NCBI RefSeq assembly: GCF_024539815.1
Contig: NZ_JAHHIU010000119.1
Span: forward strand, 1-43,740
Length of the DNA stretch: 43,740 nucleotides
Direction of reading: 5' to 3'
Source of the DNA: Streptomyces hayashii
GTDB lineage: Bacteria; Actinomycetota; Actinomycetes; Streptomycetales; Streptomycetaceae
Shown: positions 35,354-42,897 of the stretch, piece after piece
Layout of the letters: each line of letters begins with the position of its first letter
Numbering within the stretch: position 1 is the first letter of the stretch
Notes under the pieces: model-generated
Databases searched by the model: none
The model's input: only the letters and a program-made list of their open reading frames with translations
Told to the model about the DNA's origin: nothing
Made by a program: the position numbers and the translations under genes

Positions 35354-36373
35354 TCAGGCGTTGACGGCCGGGATCACCGTCGTGCCGTACGCGTCGATGG
35401 TGGCCTCGCGCGCGTCGTGCATGTCGTAGACGGCGAACTGGTCGACGCCCAGCTCGCGCAGCGCGGCCAGCTTCTCGATGTGTTTCTCGACCGGTCCGAT
35501 GACGCAGAACCGGTCGACGATCTCGTCGGGCACGAACGCGGTGTCGGGGTTGTCGGCCCGTCCGTGGTGCGAGTAGTCGTATCCCTCGCGGGACTTGATG
35601 TAGTCGGTGAGCTCGTCGGGGACGGCCGCGGAGTGCGCGCCGTACTTGGAGACGAGGTCGGCGACGTGGTTGCCGACCATGCCGCCGAACCAGCGGCACT
35701 GCTCGCGCGCGTGGGCGAGCGCCTCGGGCGAGTCGTCCTCGGTGACGTACGCCGGGGCGGCGACGCAGATCTTCACCTCGGCGGGGTCGCGCCCGGCGGA
35801 GGCGGCGGCGTCCTTGACGGCCTTCACCATGTACTCGGTGAGGTAGAGGTCGGCGAGCTGGAGGATGAAGCCGTCGGCCTCCTCGCCGGTCATCTTCAGC
35901 GCCTTGGGACCGTAGGCGGCCATCCAGACGGGCAGGTGCGCGTCCTCCTTGATCCAGGGGAACCGGACGACCGTGCCGCCGAGGTCGGCCTCCTGGCCCG
36001 AGCCGAGCGCCCGGATGACCTTCATGGCCTCGCTGATCCGGGCGAGGGTGTTCGGGGGGCGGCCCGCGACGCGCATCGCGGAGTCGCCGCGGCCGATGCC
36101 GCACACGGTGCGGTTGCCGAACATGTCGTTGAGGGTGGCGAAGGTGGAGGCGGTGACCTCCCAGGTACGGGTGCCCGGGTTGGTCACCATCGGGCCGACC
36201 GTCAACCGGCTGGTGTTCGCCAGGATCTGACTGTAGATCACGAACGGTTCCTGCCAGAGGACGGCGGAGTCGAAGGTCCAGCCGTGGGTGAAGCCGTTGT
36301 CCTCGGCACGCTTCATCAGCTCGACGACCTTCGAGGCCGGCGGGTCGGTCTGCAGGACGAGTCCGAAGTCCAT
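35354..36373 (-). CDS. LLM-class (F420-dependent type) oxidoreductase
   Basis: A 339-residue luciferase-like TIM-barrel protein (MDFGLVLQTDPPASKVVELM, THGWTFDSAVLWQEPF, VGPMVTNPGTRTWEV, CGIGRGDSAMRVAG). It appears to belong to the TIGR03842-type LLM branch, usually annotated as F420-dependent; this is from memory. Neighbours imply a redox step on a pyrimidine, hydantoin or related ring, perhaps replacing a classical dihydropyrimidine dehydrogenase, which is absent here. Cofactor choice (F420 or FMN) is not shown by the sequence. GGAG lies 8 nt before the ATG, 11 bases after the dihydropyrimidinase gene. Confidence 0.87.
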   Translation of the reverse strand: MDFGLVLQTDPPASKVVELMKRAEDNGFTHGWTFDSAVLWQEPFVIYSQILANTSRLTVGPMVTNPGTRTWEVTASTFATLNDMFGNRTVCGIGRGDSAMRVAGRPPNTLARISEAMKVIRALGSGQEADLGGTVVRFPWIKEDAHLPVWMAAYGPKALKMTGEEADGFILQLADLYLTEYMVKAVKDAAASAGRDPAEVKICVAAPAYVTEDDSPEALAHAREQCRWFGGMVGNHVADLVSKYGAHSAAVPDELTDYIKSREGYDYSHHGRADNPDTAFVPDEIVDRFCVIGPVEKHIEKLAALRELGVDQFAVYDMHDAREATIDAYGTTVIPAVNA

Positions 36374-36384
36374 GTGCGCTGCTC

Positions 36385-37788
36385 CTAGTCGAGGTACTGG
36401 CAGGTGGAGCGCGGGGTGTAGACGCCGTGACCGGCGTGTCCGGTGTACTCCCGCTCGGTGACGACGAGTTCGCCGCGCGACAGGACCGTCTCCACACGGC
36501 CGGTGAGGCGCCTTCCCTCGTACGCCGAGTAGTCGACGTTCATGTGGTGGGTCTCGGCGGAGACGACCTGCTCGGCGTGCGGGTCGTAGATGACGACGTC
36601 GGCATCGGCGCCGGGGGCGATGGTGCCCTTCTTGGGGTACATGCCGAACATGCGGGCCGGGGTGGCGCAGGCGATCTCGATCCAGCGTCGGCGGCTGATG
36701 TGCCCGTCGACGACGGCCTGGTGGAGCAGGTCCATGCGGTTCTCGACGCCGGGCAGACCGTTGGGGATCTTCGAGAAGTCGCCCCGGCCGAGTTCCTTCT
36801 GGCCCACGAAGCAGAAGGGACAGTGGTCGGTGGAGACGACCTGGAGGTCGTTGGTGCGCAGGCCCTGCCACAGCTTGGCCTGGTGTTCCCTGGGCCTCAG
36901 CGGTGTGGAGCACACGTACTTGGAGCCCTCGAAGCCGGGCTCGGCGAGGTTGTCCGTGGACAGGAACAGATACTGCGGACAGGTCTCGCCGAAGACGTTC
37001 AGCCCCTCGTCGCGCGCCCGGGCCAGCTCCGCGACCGCCTCCATCGCCGACACGTGGACCACGTACAGCGGGGCCCCGGCGACCTGCGCGAGCCTGATGG
37101 CGCGGTGGGTGGCCTCGGCCTCCAGAAGGGCCTTGCGGACCTCGCCGTGGAACCGGGGATCGGTCTCGCCGCGCGCCAGCGCCTGCTCGACGAGGACGTC
37201 GATGGCGATGCCGTTCTCCGCGTGCATCATGATCAGTCCGCCGTTCTCGGCGGAGCGCTGCATGGCGCGCAGGATCTGACCGTCGTCGCTGTAGAACACG
37301 CCGGGGTAGGCCATGAACTGCTTGAAGGAGGTGACGCCCTCCTCCACCAGCAGATCCATCTCCTTGAGCGTGTCCTGGTTCACGTCGGAGACGATCATGT
37401 GGAAGCCGTAGTCGATCGCGCAGTTGCCCTCCGCCTTGGCGTGCCAGGCGTCGAGTCCCTCGCGCAGGCTGCGCCCGACGCTCTGCACGGCGAAGTCGAC
37501 GATCGTCGTCGTGCCGCCCCAGGCGGCCGCCCGGGTGCCGGTCTCGAAGGTGTCGGAGGCGAAGGTGCCGCCGAACGGCAGCTCCATGTGGGTGTGGACG
37601 TCGACCCCGCCCGGGATGACGTACTTCCCGGTGGCGTCGATGACCCTCTCGGCGGTCCATGCCCCGGCGGCCGGGGTGCCGGAGGCGGCGAGAGCGGCGA
37701 CCCGGCCGTCCTCGATCAGGACGTCGGCGTGGATCTCGTCGGACGCGGTGATGACGAGGCCACCCCGGATGACGGTACGGCTGCTCAT
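36385..37788 (-). CDS. hydA: Dihydropyrimidinase / D-hydantoinase
   Basis: 467 residues of the cyclic amidohydrolase family. It opens dihydrouracil, dihydrothymine or 5-substituted hydantoins to N-carbamoyl amino acids. The two-metal site is intact: H65 and H67 (GGVDVHTHM), carboxylated K156 (TSFKQFMAYPG), then MMHAENG, VVHVSAM and STDHCPF. The product feeds the N-carbamoyl amidohydrolase encoded just upstream. GGAGAGGGAG lies directly before the ATG. A 97-base gap with a strong hairpin separates it from the upstream gene. Confidence 0.95.
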   Translation of the reverse strand: MSSRTVIRGGLVITASDEIHADVLIEDGRVAALAASGTPAAGAWTAERVIDATGKYVIPGGVDVHTHMELPFGGTFASDTFETGTRAAAWGGTTTIVDFAVQSVGRSLREGLDAWHAKAEGNCAIDYGFHMIVSDVNQDTLKEMDLLVEEGVTSFKQFMAYPGVFYSDDGQILRAMQRSAENGGLIMMHAENGIAIDVLVEQALARGETDPRFHGEVRKALLEAEATHRAIRLAQVAGAPLYVVHVSAMEAVAELARARDEGLNVFGETCPQYLFLSTDNLAEPGFEGSKYVCSTPLRPREHQAKLWQGLRTNDLQVVSTDHCPFCFVGQKELGRGDFSKIPNGLPGVENRMDLLHQAVVDGHISRRRWIEIACATPARMFGMYPKKGTIAPGADADVVIYDPHAEQVVSAETHHMNVDYSAYEGRRLTGRVETVLSRGELVVTEREYTGHAGHGVYTPRSTCQYLD

Positions 37789-37834
37789 ACTCCCTCTCCT
37801 GCCGTGTTCAACACTGGTGTCGTGCCCGGAGGGC

Positions 37835-37870
37835 GCCGCCGGTCCGGCCCCCGTGCACCGGACCGGCGGC
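37835..37870. other. 13-bp hairpin between the amidohydrolase and dihydropyrimidinase genes
   Basis: GCCGCCGGTCCGG and its exact complement flank a 10-base loop. There is no T-run after it on the minus strand. Likely an mRNA processing or stability element, or a partial attenuator, within the operon. Confidence 0.55.
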
Positions 37871-37885
37871 GGCTGCTGCGGCCGC

Positions 37886-38728
37886 TTACGGTGCGGTCAG
37901 CGGGGGGTAGGCGTCGGGGCGGCGGTCCCGGTAGAACTGCCAGCGGTCGCGCACCTCGCGCAGCTTGGCCATGTCGAGGTCGCGGACGACGAGTTCGCTC
38001 TCCTTGTCGCTCGCCACCTCCCCGACGAACTGGGCCTCCGGGTCCACGAAGTACGAGGTCCCGTAGAAGTCGTTGTCGCCGAGTTCCTCGACGCCGACCC
38101 GGTTGATCGCGCCGACGAAGTACTCGTTGGCGACCGCGGCCGCCGGCTGCTCCAGCTGCCACAGATACGCGGACAGGCCGCGCGAGGTCGCCGACGGGTT
38201 GAACACGATCTCCGCGCCCTCCAGTCCGAGCGCGCGCCAGCCCTCCGGGAAGTGGCGGTCGTAGCAGATGTAGACGCCGACCTTGCCGACGGCCGTGTCG
38301 AACACCGGCCAGCCCACGTTCCCGGGCCGGAAGTAGAACTTCTCCCAGAAACCCTTCACCTGCGGGATGTGGTGCTTGCGGTACTTGCCGAGGTACGAGC
38401 CGTCCGCGTCGATCACGGCGGCGGTGTTGTAGAGGACACCCGGCTGCTCCTCCTCGTACATCGGCAGCACCAGGACGATGCCGTGCTCCTCGGCGAGCGC
38501 CTGGAACCGCCGGACGATCGGGCCGTCCGGGATCCGCTCGGCGTACTCGTAGAACTGCGGGTCCTGGACCTGGCAGAAGTACGGTCCGTAGAACAGCTCC
38601 TGGAAGCACAGGATCTGGGCGCCCTGCGCCGCCGCGTCGCGGACCGCCTGCTCGTGGACCTGGATCATCGATTCCTTGTCGCCGGTCCAGGCCGTCTGGA
38701 AGACGGCGGCACGGATCACTTGGCTCAT
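37886..38728 (-). CDS. Nitrilase-superfamily N-carbamoyl amidohydrolase (beta-ureidopropionase type), copy A
   Basis: 280 residues with the nitrilase triad E44 (CFQELF), K118 (KYRKHHIP) and C155 (YICYDRHFPE). It should hydrolyse N-carbamoyl-beta-alanine or a similar N-carbamoyl amino acid to the free amino acid, CO2 and ammonia, following the dihydropyrimidinase. It is the first gene of the catabolic operon; GGAGG lies 7 nt before the ATG. A second copy at 41804-42646 aligns end to end without gaps. Confidence 0.93.
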   Translation of the reverse strand: MSQVIRAAVFQTAWTGDKESMIQVHEQAVRDAAAQGAQILCFQELFYGPYFCQVQDPQFYEYAERIPDGPIVRRFQALAEEHGIVLVLPMYEEEQPGVLYNTAAVIDADGSYLGKYRKHHIPQVKGFWEKFYFRPGNVGWPVFDTAVGKVGVYICYDRHFPEGWRALGLEGAEIVFNPSATSRGLSAYLWQLEQPAAAVANEYFVGAINRVGVEELGDNDFYGTSYFVDPEAQFVGEVASDKESELVVRDLDMAKLREVRDRWQFYRDRRPDAYPPLTAP

Positions 38729-38817
38729 CGGGACCTCCGGTCGCTCGGTGTACGAGGAGCCTAGGAAGCCGACCGTCCCGCTCTGAGTGGCACGCTGTCA
38801 CGCCTGAGAGCGTCCGG

Positions 38818-38896
38818 CGTGTCACCGTGTCACGTCTTGGTCGCCCCATGTTTCACCACCGTTTTCGCAGGTCGTTCCATGTTTCCGGGTGGTTGC
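38818..38896 (-). promoter_or_regulatory. Repeat-rich control region of the dihydropyrimidinase operon
   Basis: Two 17-bp direct repeats (GGTCGnnCCATGTTTC core at 38839-38855 and 38870-38886) are spaced exactly 31 bp, about three helical turns. Next to them is a tandem CGTGTCAC at 38818-38833. Read on the minus strand, GCAAC-n6-GAAAC and AAAAC-n6-GAAAC pairs occur, similar to GlnR boxes. This suits binding by the PucR-type regulator encoded next door and perhaps GlnR. Confidence 0.5.
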
Positions 38897-38909
38897 CCGG
38901 GTCCGGGGG

Positions 38910-40493
38910 TCAGCTCTGCTGCGCGTCGTGCGCGAGGAGCGCGATATGCACCGAGGCGGCCTGTTCGAAGTCGTCGAGGTCCACGCCGAGCCGGCCCTCT
39001 ATCGCCTCCAGCCGGCGGTACAGCGCGGGCCGGGAGACATGGTGGAGCTGTGCGGTGCGGGACTTGTTGCGGCCGGTGGCCAGATAGGTCCGCAGGACGG
39101 CGAGCAGGTCGTCCCCGGCCGCGCACAGCAGTCCGTCCAGCTCGCGTTCGGCGAAGGACTGCACATGCGGGTCGTCCCGCAGCAGCCGGACCAGGCCCCG
39201 CAGATGGACGTCCTTGAGCCGGACGACGGCCGGGAGGTCGAGCGCGGCCGTGGAGTCGGCCACGGCGTCCGCGACGTGCTGGGCCTCGCGCAGCCCGGCC
39301 GGCACGTCGTCCCACACGGTCCGCGGATCGGCAGCCGCGACGACGGTGCGGGGCTGCTCCGACTCGGTGCGCAGCCGGGCGGCGAAGTGGACGGCGAGCG
39401 CCTGGGCGTCCTGGTCGCGGGCGAGGCTGAGCAGGACGGCGGTGACCCCGTCGGCGAGCTCGGCGACCAGACCCGGCAGGCCCAGCAGCCGCAGCATCCG
39501 TTCGAGCCGGGCCAGGTCGCCGTCCCGTACGACGAGCGGGACGAAGGTGCGCCGGTTGACGGGCAGCCCGGCCGCCCGGGCCCGGGGCAGCAGATGCCGC
39601 GCCGGGACGACGCCGGAGATCAGGTCGGTGAGCAGGCTCTGCGCGGACTGCTCCTCCCAGGTGTGGGCGGAGGCGCCGCCGAGCATGCGGTGCAGGACGA
39701 GGGCCTCCGCGGCCCGGTCGGCGAGCAGCCGTCCGCCCGCGGTGTCGCCGCGGTGTCCGCAGAGCACGATCTGCCCCCACCGCTCGCCGCGTCCGCCCAG
39801 TTCGGCGCGGATCCAGCCGTCGCCCTCGCTGCCGCCGGCCTGGCGCGCGATGCGCTCCCAGTCCCGCAGCACGTCGTCGACCGCCGAGCGCTCCCCCGCC
39901 GTGGCCAGCACCCGGTGGGCGAGGTTGGTGACGACGACGGGACAGGCGGCGTGCTGGGCGATCTCGTCGAGCAGCCGTTGCAGCGGGGCGCCCGCGGTGA
40001 TCAGGGCCGTCAGCGCGGTCCGCACGGCCTCCGACAGGCTGACGGCGGCGAACTTGCGGCGCACCAGCCGGGACTGGACCTCCTCGGTCAGCTCGGCGAA
40101 GGGGAAGGGGCGGTGCAGGACCACCATGGGCAGTCCGCACCGCTCGGCGGCGCGCCGCATCGCGTCCGGCGCGGTGGGGAAGGCCCGGCCCAGGCCCAGT
40201 ACGACGGCCGCGGCCTCCGCGCGGTGCAGGGAGCGGACGTACTCGGTCTGCGCGTTCTCGTCACCGGCGAGCAGCACTCCGGTGGTGAGGACCATCTCGC
40301 CGCCGCTGAGCATCACGCCGACGTCGGCCGCCTCGGCGACATGCACCCAGCGCACCGGCCGGTCGAGCTGGGACGCGCCGGCCACCACCTCGGGCTCACC
40401 GGCCAGCACCCTTTCCAGGGCCAGCACCTGACGGACCGACAGTGCGGGTTCCAGCGGCTCCACGGGGCCCCAGGGCTCCAAGGCGATGGTCAT
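38910..40493 (-). CDS. PucR-family transcriptional regulator
   Basis: 527 residues: an N-terminal purine-catabolism PucR domain (SVRQVLALERVLAGEPEVV, WVHVAEAADVGVMLSGGEMVLTTG), a central GGDEF-like/CdaR region, and a C-terminal PucR helix-turn-helix (TYLATGRNKSRTAQLHHVSRPALYRRL, about 480-515). Such regulators sense purine, pyrimidine or amino-acid catabolites. It is the last gene of the second operon and lies just upstream of the dihydropyrimidinase operon, so it probably controls one or both. AAGGGAAC lies about 12 nt before the ATG, a weak ribosome site. Confidence 0.92.
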   Translation of the reverse strand: MTIALEPWGPVEPLEPALSVRQVLALERVLAGEPEVVAGASQLDRPVRWVHVAEAADVGVMLSGGEMVLTTGVLLAGDENAQTEYVRSLHRAEAAAVVLGLGRAFPTAPDAMRRAAERCGLPMVVLHRPFPFAELTEEVQSRLVRRKFAAVSLSEAVRTALTALITAGAPLQRLLDEIAQHAACPVVVTNLAHRVLATAGERSAVDDVLRDWERIARQAGGSEGDGWIRAELGGRGERWGQIVLCGHRGDTAGGRLLADRAAEALVLHRMLGGASAHTWEEQSAQSLLTDLISGVVPARHLLPRARAAGLPVNRRTFVPLVVRDGDLARLERMLRLLGLPGLVAELADGVTAVLLSLARDQDAQALAVHFAARLRTESEQPRTVVAAADPRTVWDDVPAGLREAQHVADAVADSTAALDLPAVVRLKDVHLRGLVRLLRDDPHVQSFAERELDGLLCAAGDDLLAVLRTYLATGRNKSRTAQLHHVSRPALYRRLEAIEGRLGVDLDDFEQAASVHIALLAHDAQQS

Positions 40494-40523
40494 GACGATG
40501 TGTTCCCTTGGCTCAGGCCGGCG

Positions 40524-41807
40524 CTACTGCGTGCTCCTCAGCGCGCTTTCGAGGATCGCGGCGCCCTCCTCGGCCTCCGCCACGGTCAGGGACAGCGGTG
40601 GGGCGATGCGCAGCGCGCTGGTGTCGTGGCCGCCGCCCTTGCCGATCAGCAGCCCCTCTGCGCGGGCGGCCTCCAGCACGGCGGCCGCGCGGTCGGGGTC
40701 GGCCAGGTCGGTGCCGGGCCGGGTCAGCTCGACGCCGATCATCAGCCCCCGCCCGCGCACCTCGCGGACGCCCGGATCCTGGGCGGCGACGGCCCGCAGC
40801 CGCTCGATGAGCAGTCCACCGACGCGTCGGGCGTTTCCCTGGAGGTCGTGTTCCAGCAGGTAGGAGAGGTTGGCGAGGCCGGCGGCCATGGTGACCTGGG
40901 TGCCGCCGAAGGTGGAGATGCTGTTGGCGTCCAGGCAGTTCATGATCTCCGAGCGGGCGACGACCCCGCCGATGGACGTGCCGTTGCCGATGCCCTTGGC
41001 GAAGGTCACGATGTCCGGCGGACCGTTGTCGGCGTGCGCCTGCCAGCCCCAGAAGTGCTCGCCGGTGCGGCCCCACCCCGTCTGCACCTCGTCGGCGATC
41101 CACAGGATCCCGTGAGCGTCCAGCACCTCGCGGAAGGCCGCGTACAGGCCGTCCGGCGGCGAGGTGAAGCCGCCGACGCCCTGGATGGGCTCGGCGATCA
41201 GGGCCGCGGGCGCGCGGGTGTGCCCGAGCAGGTCCTTCAGGTCCGCGACGCAGGCCTCGACGAAGGCGGCGTCGTCGAGGGCGGCGAACGGACCGCGTCC
41301 GCGCACTCCGCCGTGCACGTACAGGGTCTGCAGCGGGGACAGCGAGGTCGGCGACCAGCCGCGGTTGCCGGTGATGCCGACCGCGCTGAAGGAACGCCCG
41401 TGGTAACTGTTGCGCATGGCAAGGACGGTGTTGCTGCGCCGGTGGGTCGTGGCGAGCAGCAGCGCCGTGTCGTTGGCCTCGGTGCCGGAGGTGGTGAAGA
41501 AGACGCGGGCGTCGGGGATGCCGCTGACGTGCGCGATCCGCTCGGCCAGCTCGACCATGGGCCGGTTGAGGTAGAGCGTCGAGGAGTGGATGATCCGTCC
41601 GGCCTGCTCGCTCACCGCCTTGGTCACCTCGGGCAGCGCGTGCGCGGTCATCGTGGTGAGGATGCCGCCGAAGAAGTCGAGGTACCTGTTCCCCTCGGCG
41701 TCCCAGACGTGCCGGCCCTCCCCGTGGGTGATCTCCAGCGGGTCCTCGTAGTAGAGGGCGAGCCAGTCGGGCAGGACGCGGCGGTGGCGGTCGTGGAGTT
41801 CGCTCAC
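40524..41807 (-). CDS. Class III PLP aminotransferase (AGXT2/beta-alanine type)
   Basis: A 427-residue fold-type I aminotransferase. The PLP lysine is K271 (TFAKGIGNG); FTTSGTEAND and WIADEVQTGWGRTG are the phosphate and pyridine-ring motifs. In this setting it should transaminate beta-alanine or 3-aminoisobutyrate to the semialdehyde. GTG at 41807 overlaps the stop of the upstream amidohydrolase (GTGA). Confidence 0.92.
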   Translation of the reverse strand: MSELHDRHRRVLPDWLALYYEDPLEITHGEGRHVWDAEGNRYLDFFGGILTTMTAHALPEVTKAVSEQAGRIIHSSTLYLNRPMVELAERIAHVSGIPDARVFFTTSGTEANDTALLLATTHRRSNTVLAMRNSYHGRSFSAVGITGNRGWSPTSLSPLQTLYVHGGVRGRGPFAALDDAAFVEACVADLKDLLGHTRAPAALIAEPIQGVGGFTSPPDGLYAAFREVLDAHGILWIADEVQTGWGRTGEHFWGWQAHADNGPPDIVTFAKGIGNGTSIGGVVARSEIMNCLDANSISTFGGTQVTMAAGLANLSYLLEHDLQGNARRVGGLLIERLRAVAAQDPGVREVRGRGLMIGVELTRPGTDLADPDRAAAVLEAARAEGLLIGKGGGHDTSALRIAPPLSLTVAEAEEGAAILESALRSTQ

Positions 41808-42646
41808 GGCTGCACCAGCCCGTCGTAGGCGTCGGGGCGGCGGTCCCGGTAGAAGGCCCACTGCTGCCGGACCTCCTCCACCAGGTCGAAGTCGAGGTCG
41901 CGGACGACGAGTTCCTCGTCCTTGTCGCTCGCGACGTCTCCGACGAACTTGCCGCGCGGGTCGACGAAGTACGACGTCCCGTAGAAGTCGTTGTCGCCGT
42001 ACTCCTCGACGCCGACGCGGTTGATCGCGGCCACGAAGTACTCGTTGGCGACCGCGGCCGCCGGCTGCTCCAGCTGCCACAGGTGGGCGGACAGGCCCCG
42101 GTGGGTGGCGGACGGGTTGTACACCAACTGTGCGCCCTGGAGGCCGAGCTGCCGCCATCCCTCGGGGAAGTGACGGTCGTAGCAGATGTACACGCCGACC
42201 CGGCCGACGGCCGTGTCGAAGACGGGCCAGCCGGCGTTGCCCGGCCGGAAGTAGTACTTCTCCCAGAAACCCTTCACCTGCGGGATGTGGTGCTTGCGGT
42301 ACTTGCCGAGGTAGGAGCCGTCGGCGTCGATCACGGCGGCGGTGTTGTAGTAGAAACCGGACTGCTCGACCTCGAAGACCGGCACGACGATCACCATGCC
42401 CGTCTCGCGCGCGAGCTCCTGCATCCGACGCACGGTCGGCCCGTCGGGGACCGGCTCGGCCCAGCGGTAGTGCTCCGGCTCCTGGACCTGGCAGAAATAG
42501 GGAGCGTTGAAGACCTCCTGGAACCCGATGATCTTCGCGCCCCTGCGGGCCGCCTCGCGGGCGTGCTCCTCGTGTTTCGCCACCATGGACTCGGTGTCGC
42601 CGGTCCAGGTGGCCTGGACCAGTGCGGCACGTACGACGTTGGCCAT
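41804..42646 (-). CDS. Nitrilase-superfamily N-carbamoyl amidohydrolase, copy B
   Basis: 280 residues, same length as copy A, with the triad at the same positions (E44, K118, C155). Residues about 102-130 are identical in the two. Differences cluster at the N-terminus, in the VFEVEQSGFYYN loop and at the C-terminus, which could change substrate size or regulation. It begins the aminotransferase/regulator operon; GGAG lies 7 nt before the ATG. Probable activity is as for copy A, possibly on a different N-carbamoyl amino acid. Confidence 0.93.
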   Translation of the reverse strand: MANVVRAALVQATWTGDTESMVAKHEEHAREAARRGAKIIGFQEVFNAPYFCQVQEPEHYRWAEPVPDGPTVRRMQELARETGMVIVVPVFEVEQSGFYYNTAAVIDADGSYLGKYRKHHIPQVKGFWEKYYFRPGNAGWPVFDTAVGRVGVYICYDRHFPEGWRQLGLQGAQLVYNPSATHRGLSAHLWQLEQPAAAVANEYFVAAINRVGVEEYGDNDFYGTSYFVDPRGKFVGDVASDKDEELVVRDLDFDLVEEVRQQWAFYRDRRPDAYDGLVQP

Positions 42647-42674
42647 GAGCTGCTCCTTCGACAGGACGTCAGAG

Positions 42675-42705
42675 CCTCTACGCCCGTAGACGAAGGTCGT
42701 AGAGG
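42675..42705. promoter_or_regulatory. Operator-like inverted repeats at the second operon start
   Basis: CCTCTACG (42675-42682) faces CGTAGA (42685-42690) and again CGTAGAGG (42698-42705): one reversed and two forward half-sites. The cluster lies right over and just after the expected transcription start, a classical repressor position. Confidence 0.55.
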
Positions 42706-42709
42706 GACG

Positions 42710-42738
42710 AACGTAAGCCTCCTGGACGGGCTTGCCAA
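42710..42738 (-). promoter_or_regulatory. Promoter of the copy B amidohydrolase operon (candidate)
   Basis: On the minus strand, TTGGCA (-35), exactly 17 bases and TACGTT (-10). Transcription should start near 42703, about 57 bases upstream of the ATG. Confidence 0.6.
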
Positions 42739-42797
42739 GACCATCGTCGTCAACCCGCGGAGTCGATCGCGTTTCACACTCCTGTGGGTGAGTCGTG

Positions 42798-42876
42798 AGG
42801 CGTCCGGCCCAGCGCCGGTCCCTCGGGCCGCACCGGCCGCCGGCCCGGACCGGCCGACCACGCCGACCGGACGCCT
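42798..42876 (-). terminator. Long inverted repeat after the right-edge gene
   Basis: AGGCGTCCGG and CCGGACGCCT (42798-42807 and 42867-42876) enclose 59 bases that hold further CCGGCC symmetry. It begins 22 bases past the stop of the right-edge gene. A complex terminator-like fold without a T-run. Confidence 0.35.
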
Positions 42877-42897
42877 CCCGCCGGCGCGGCGGCCCGC

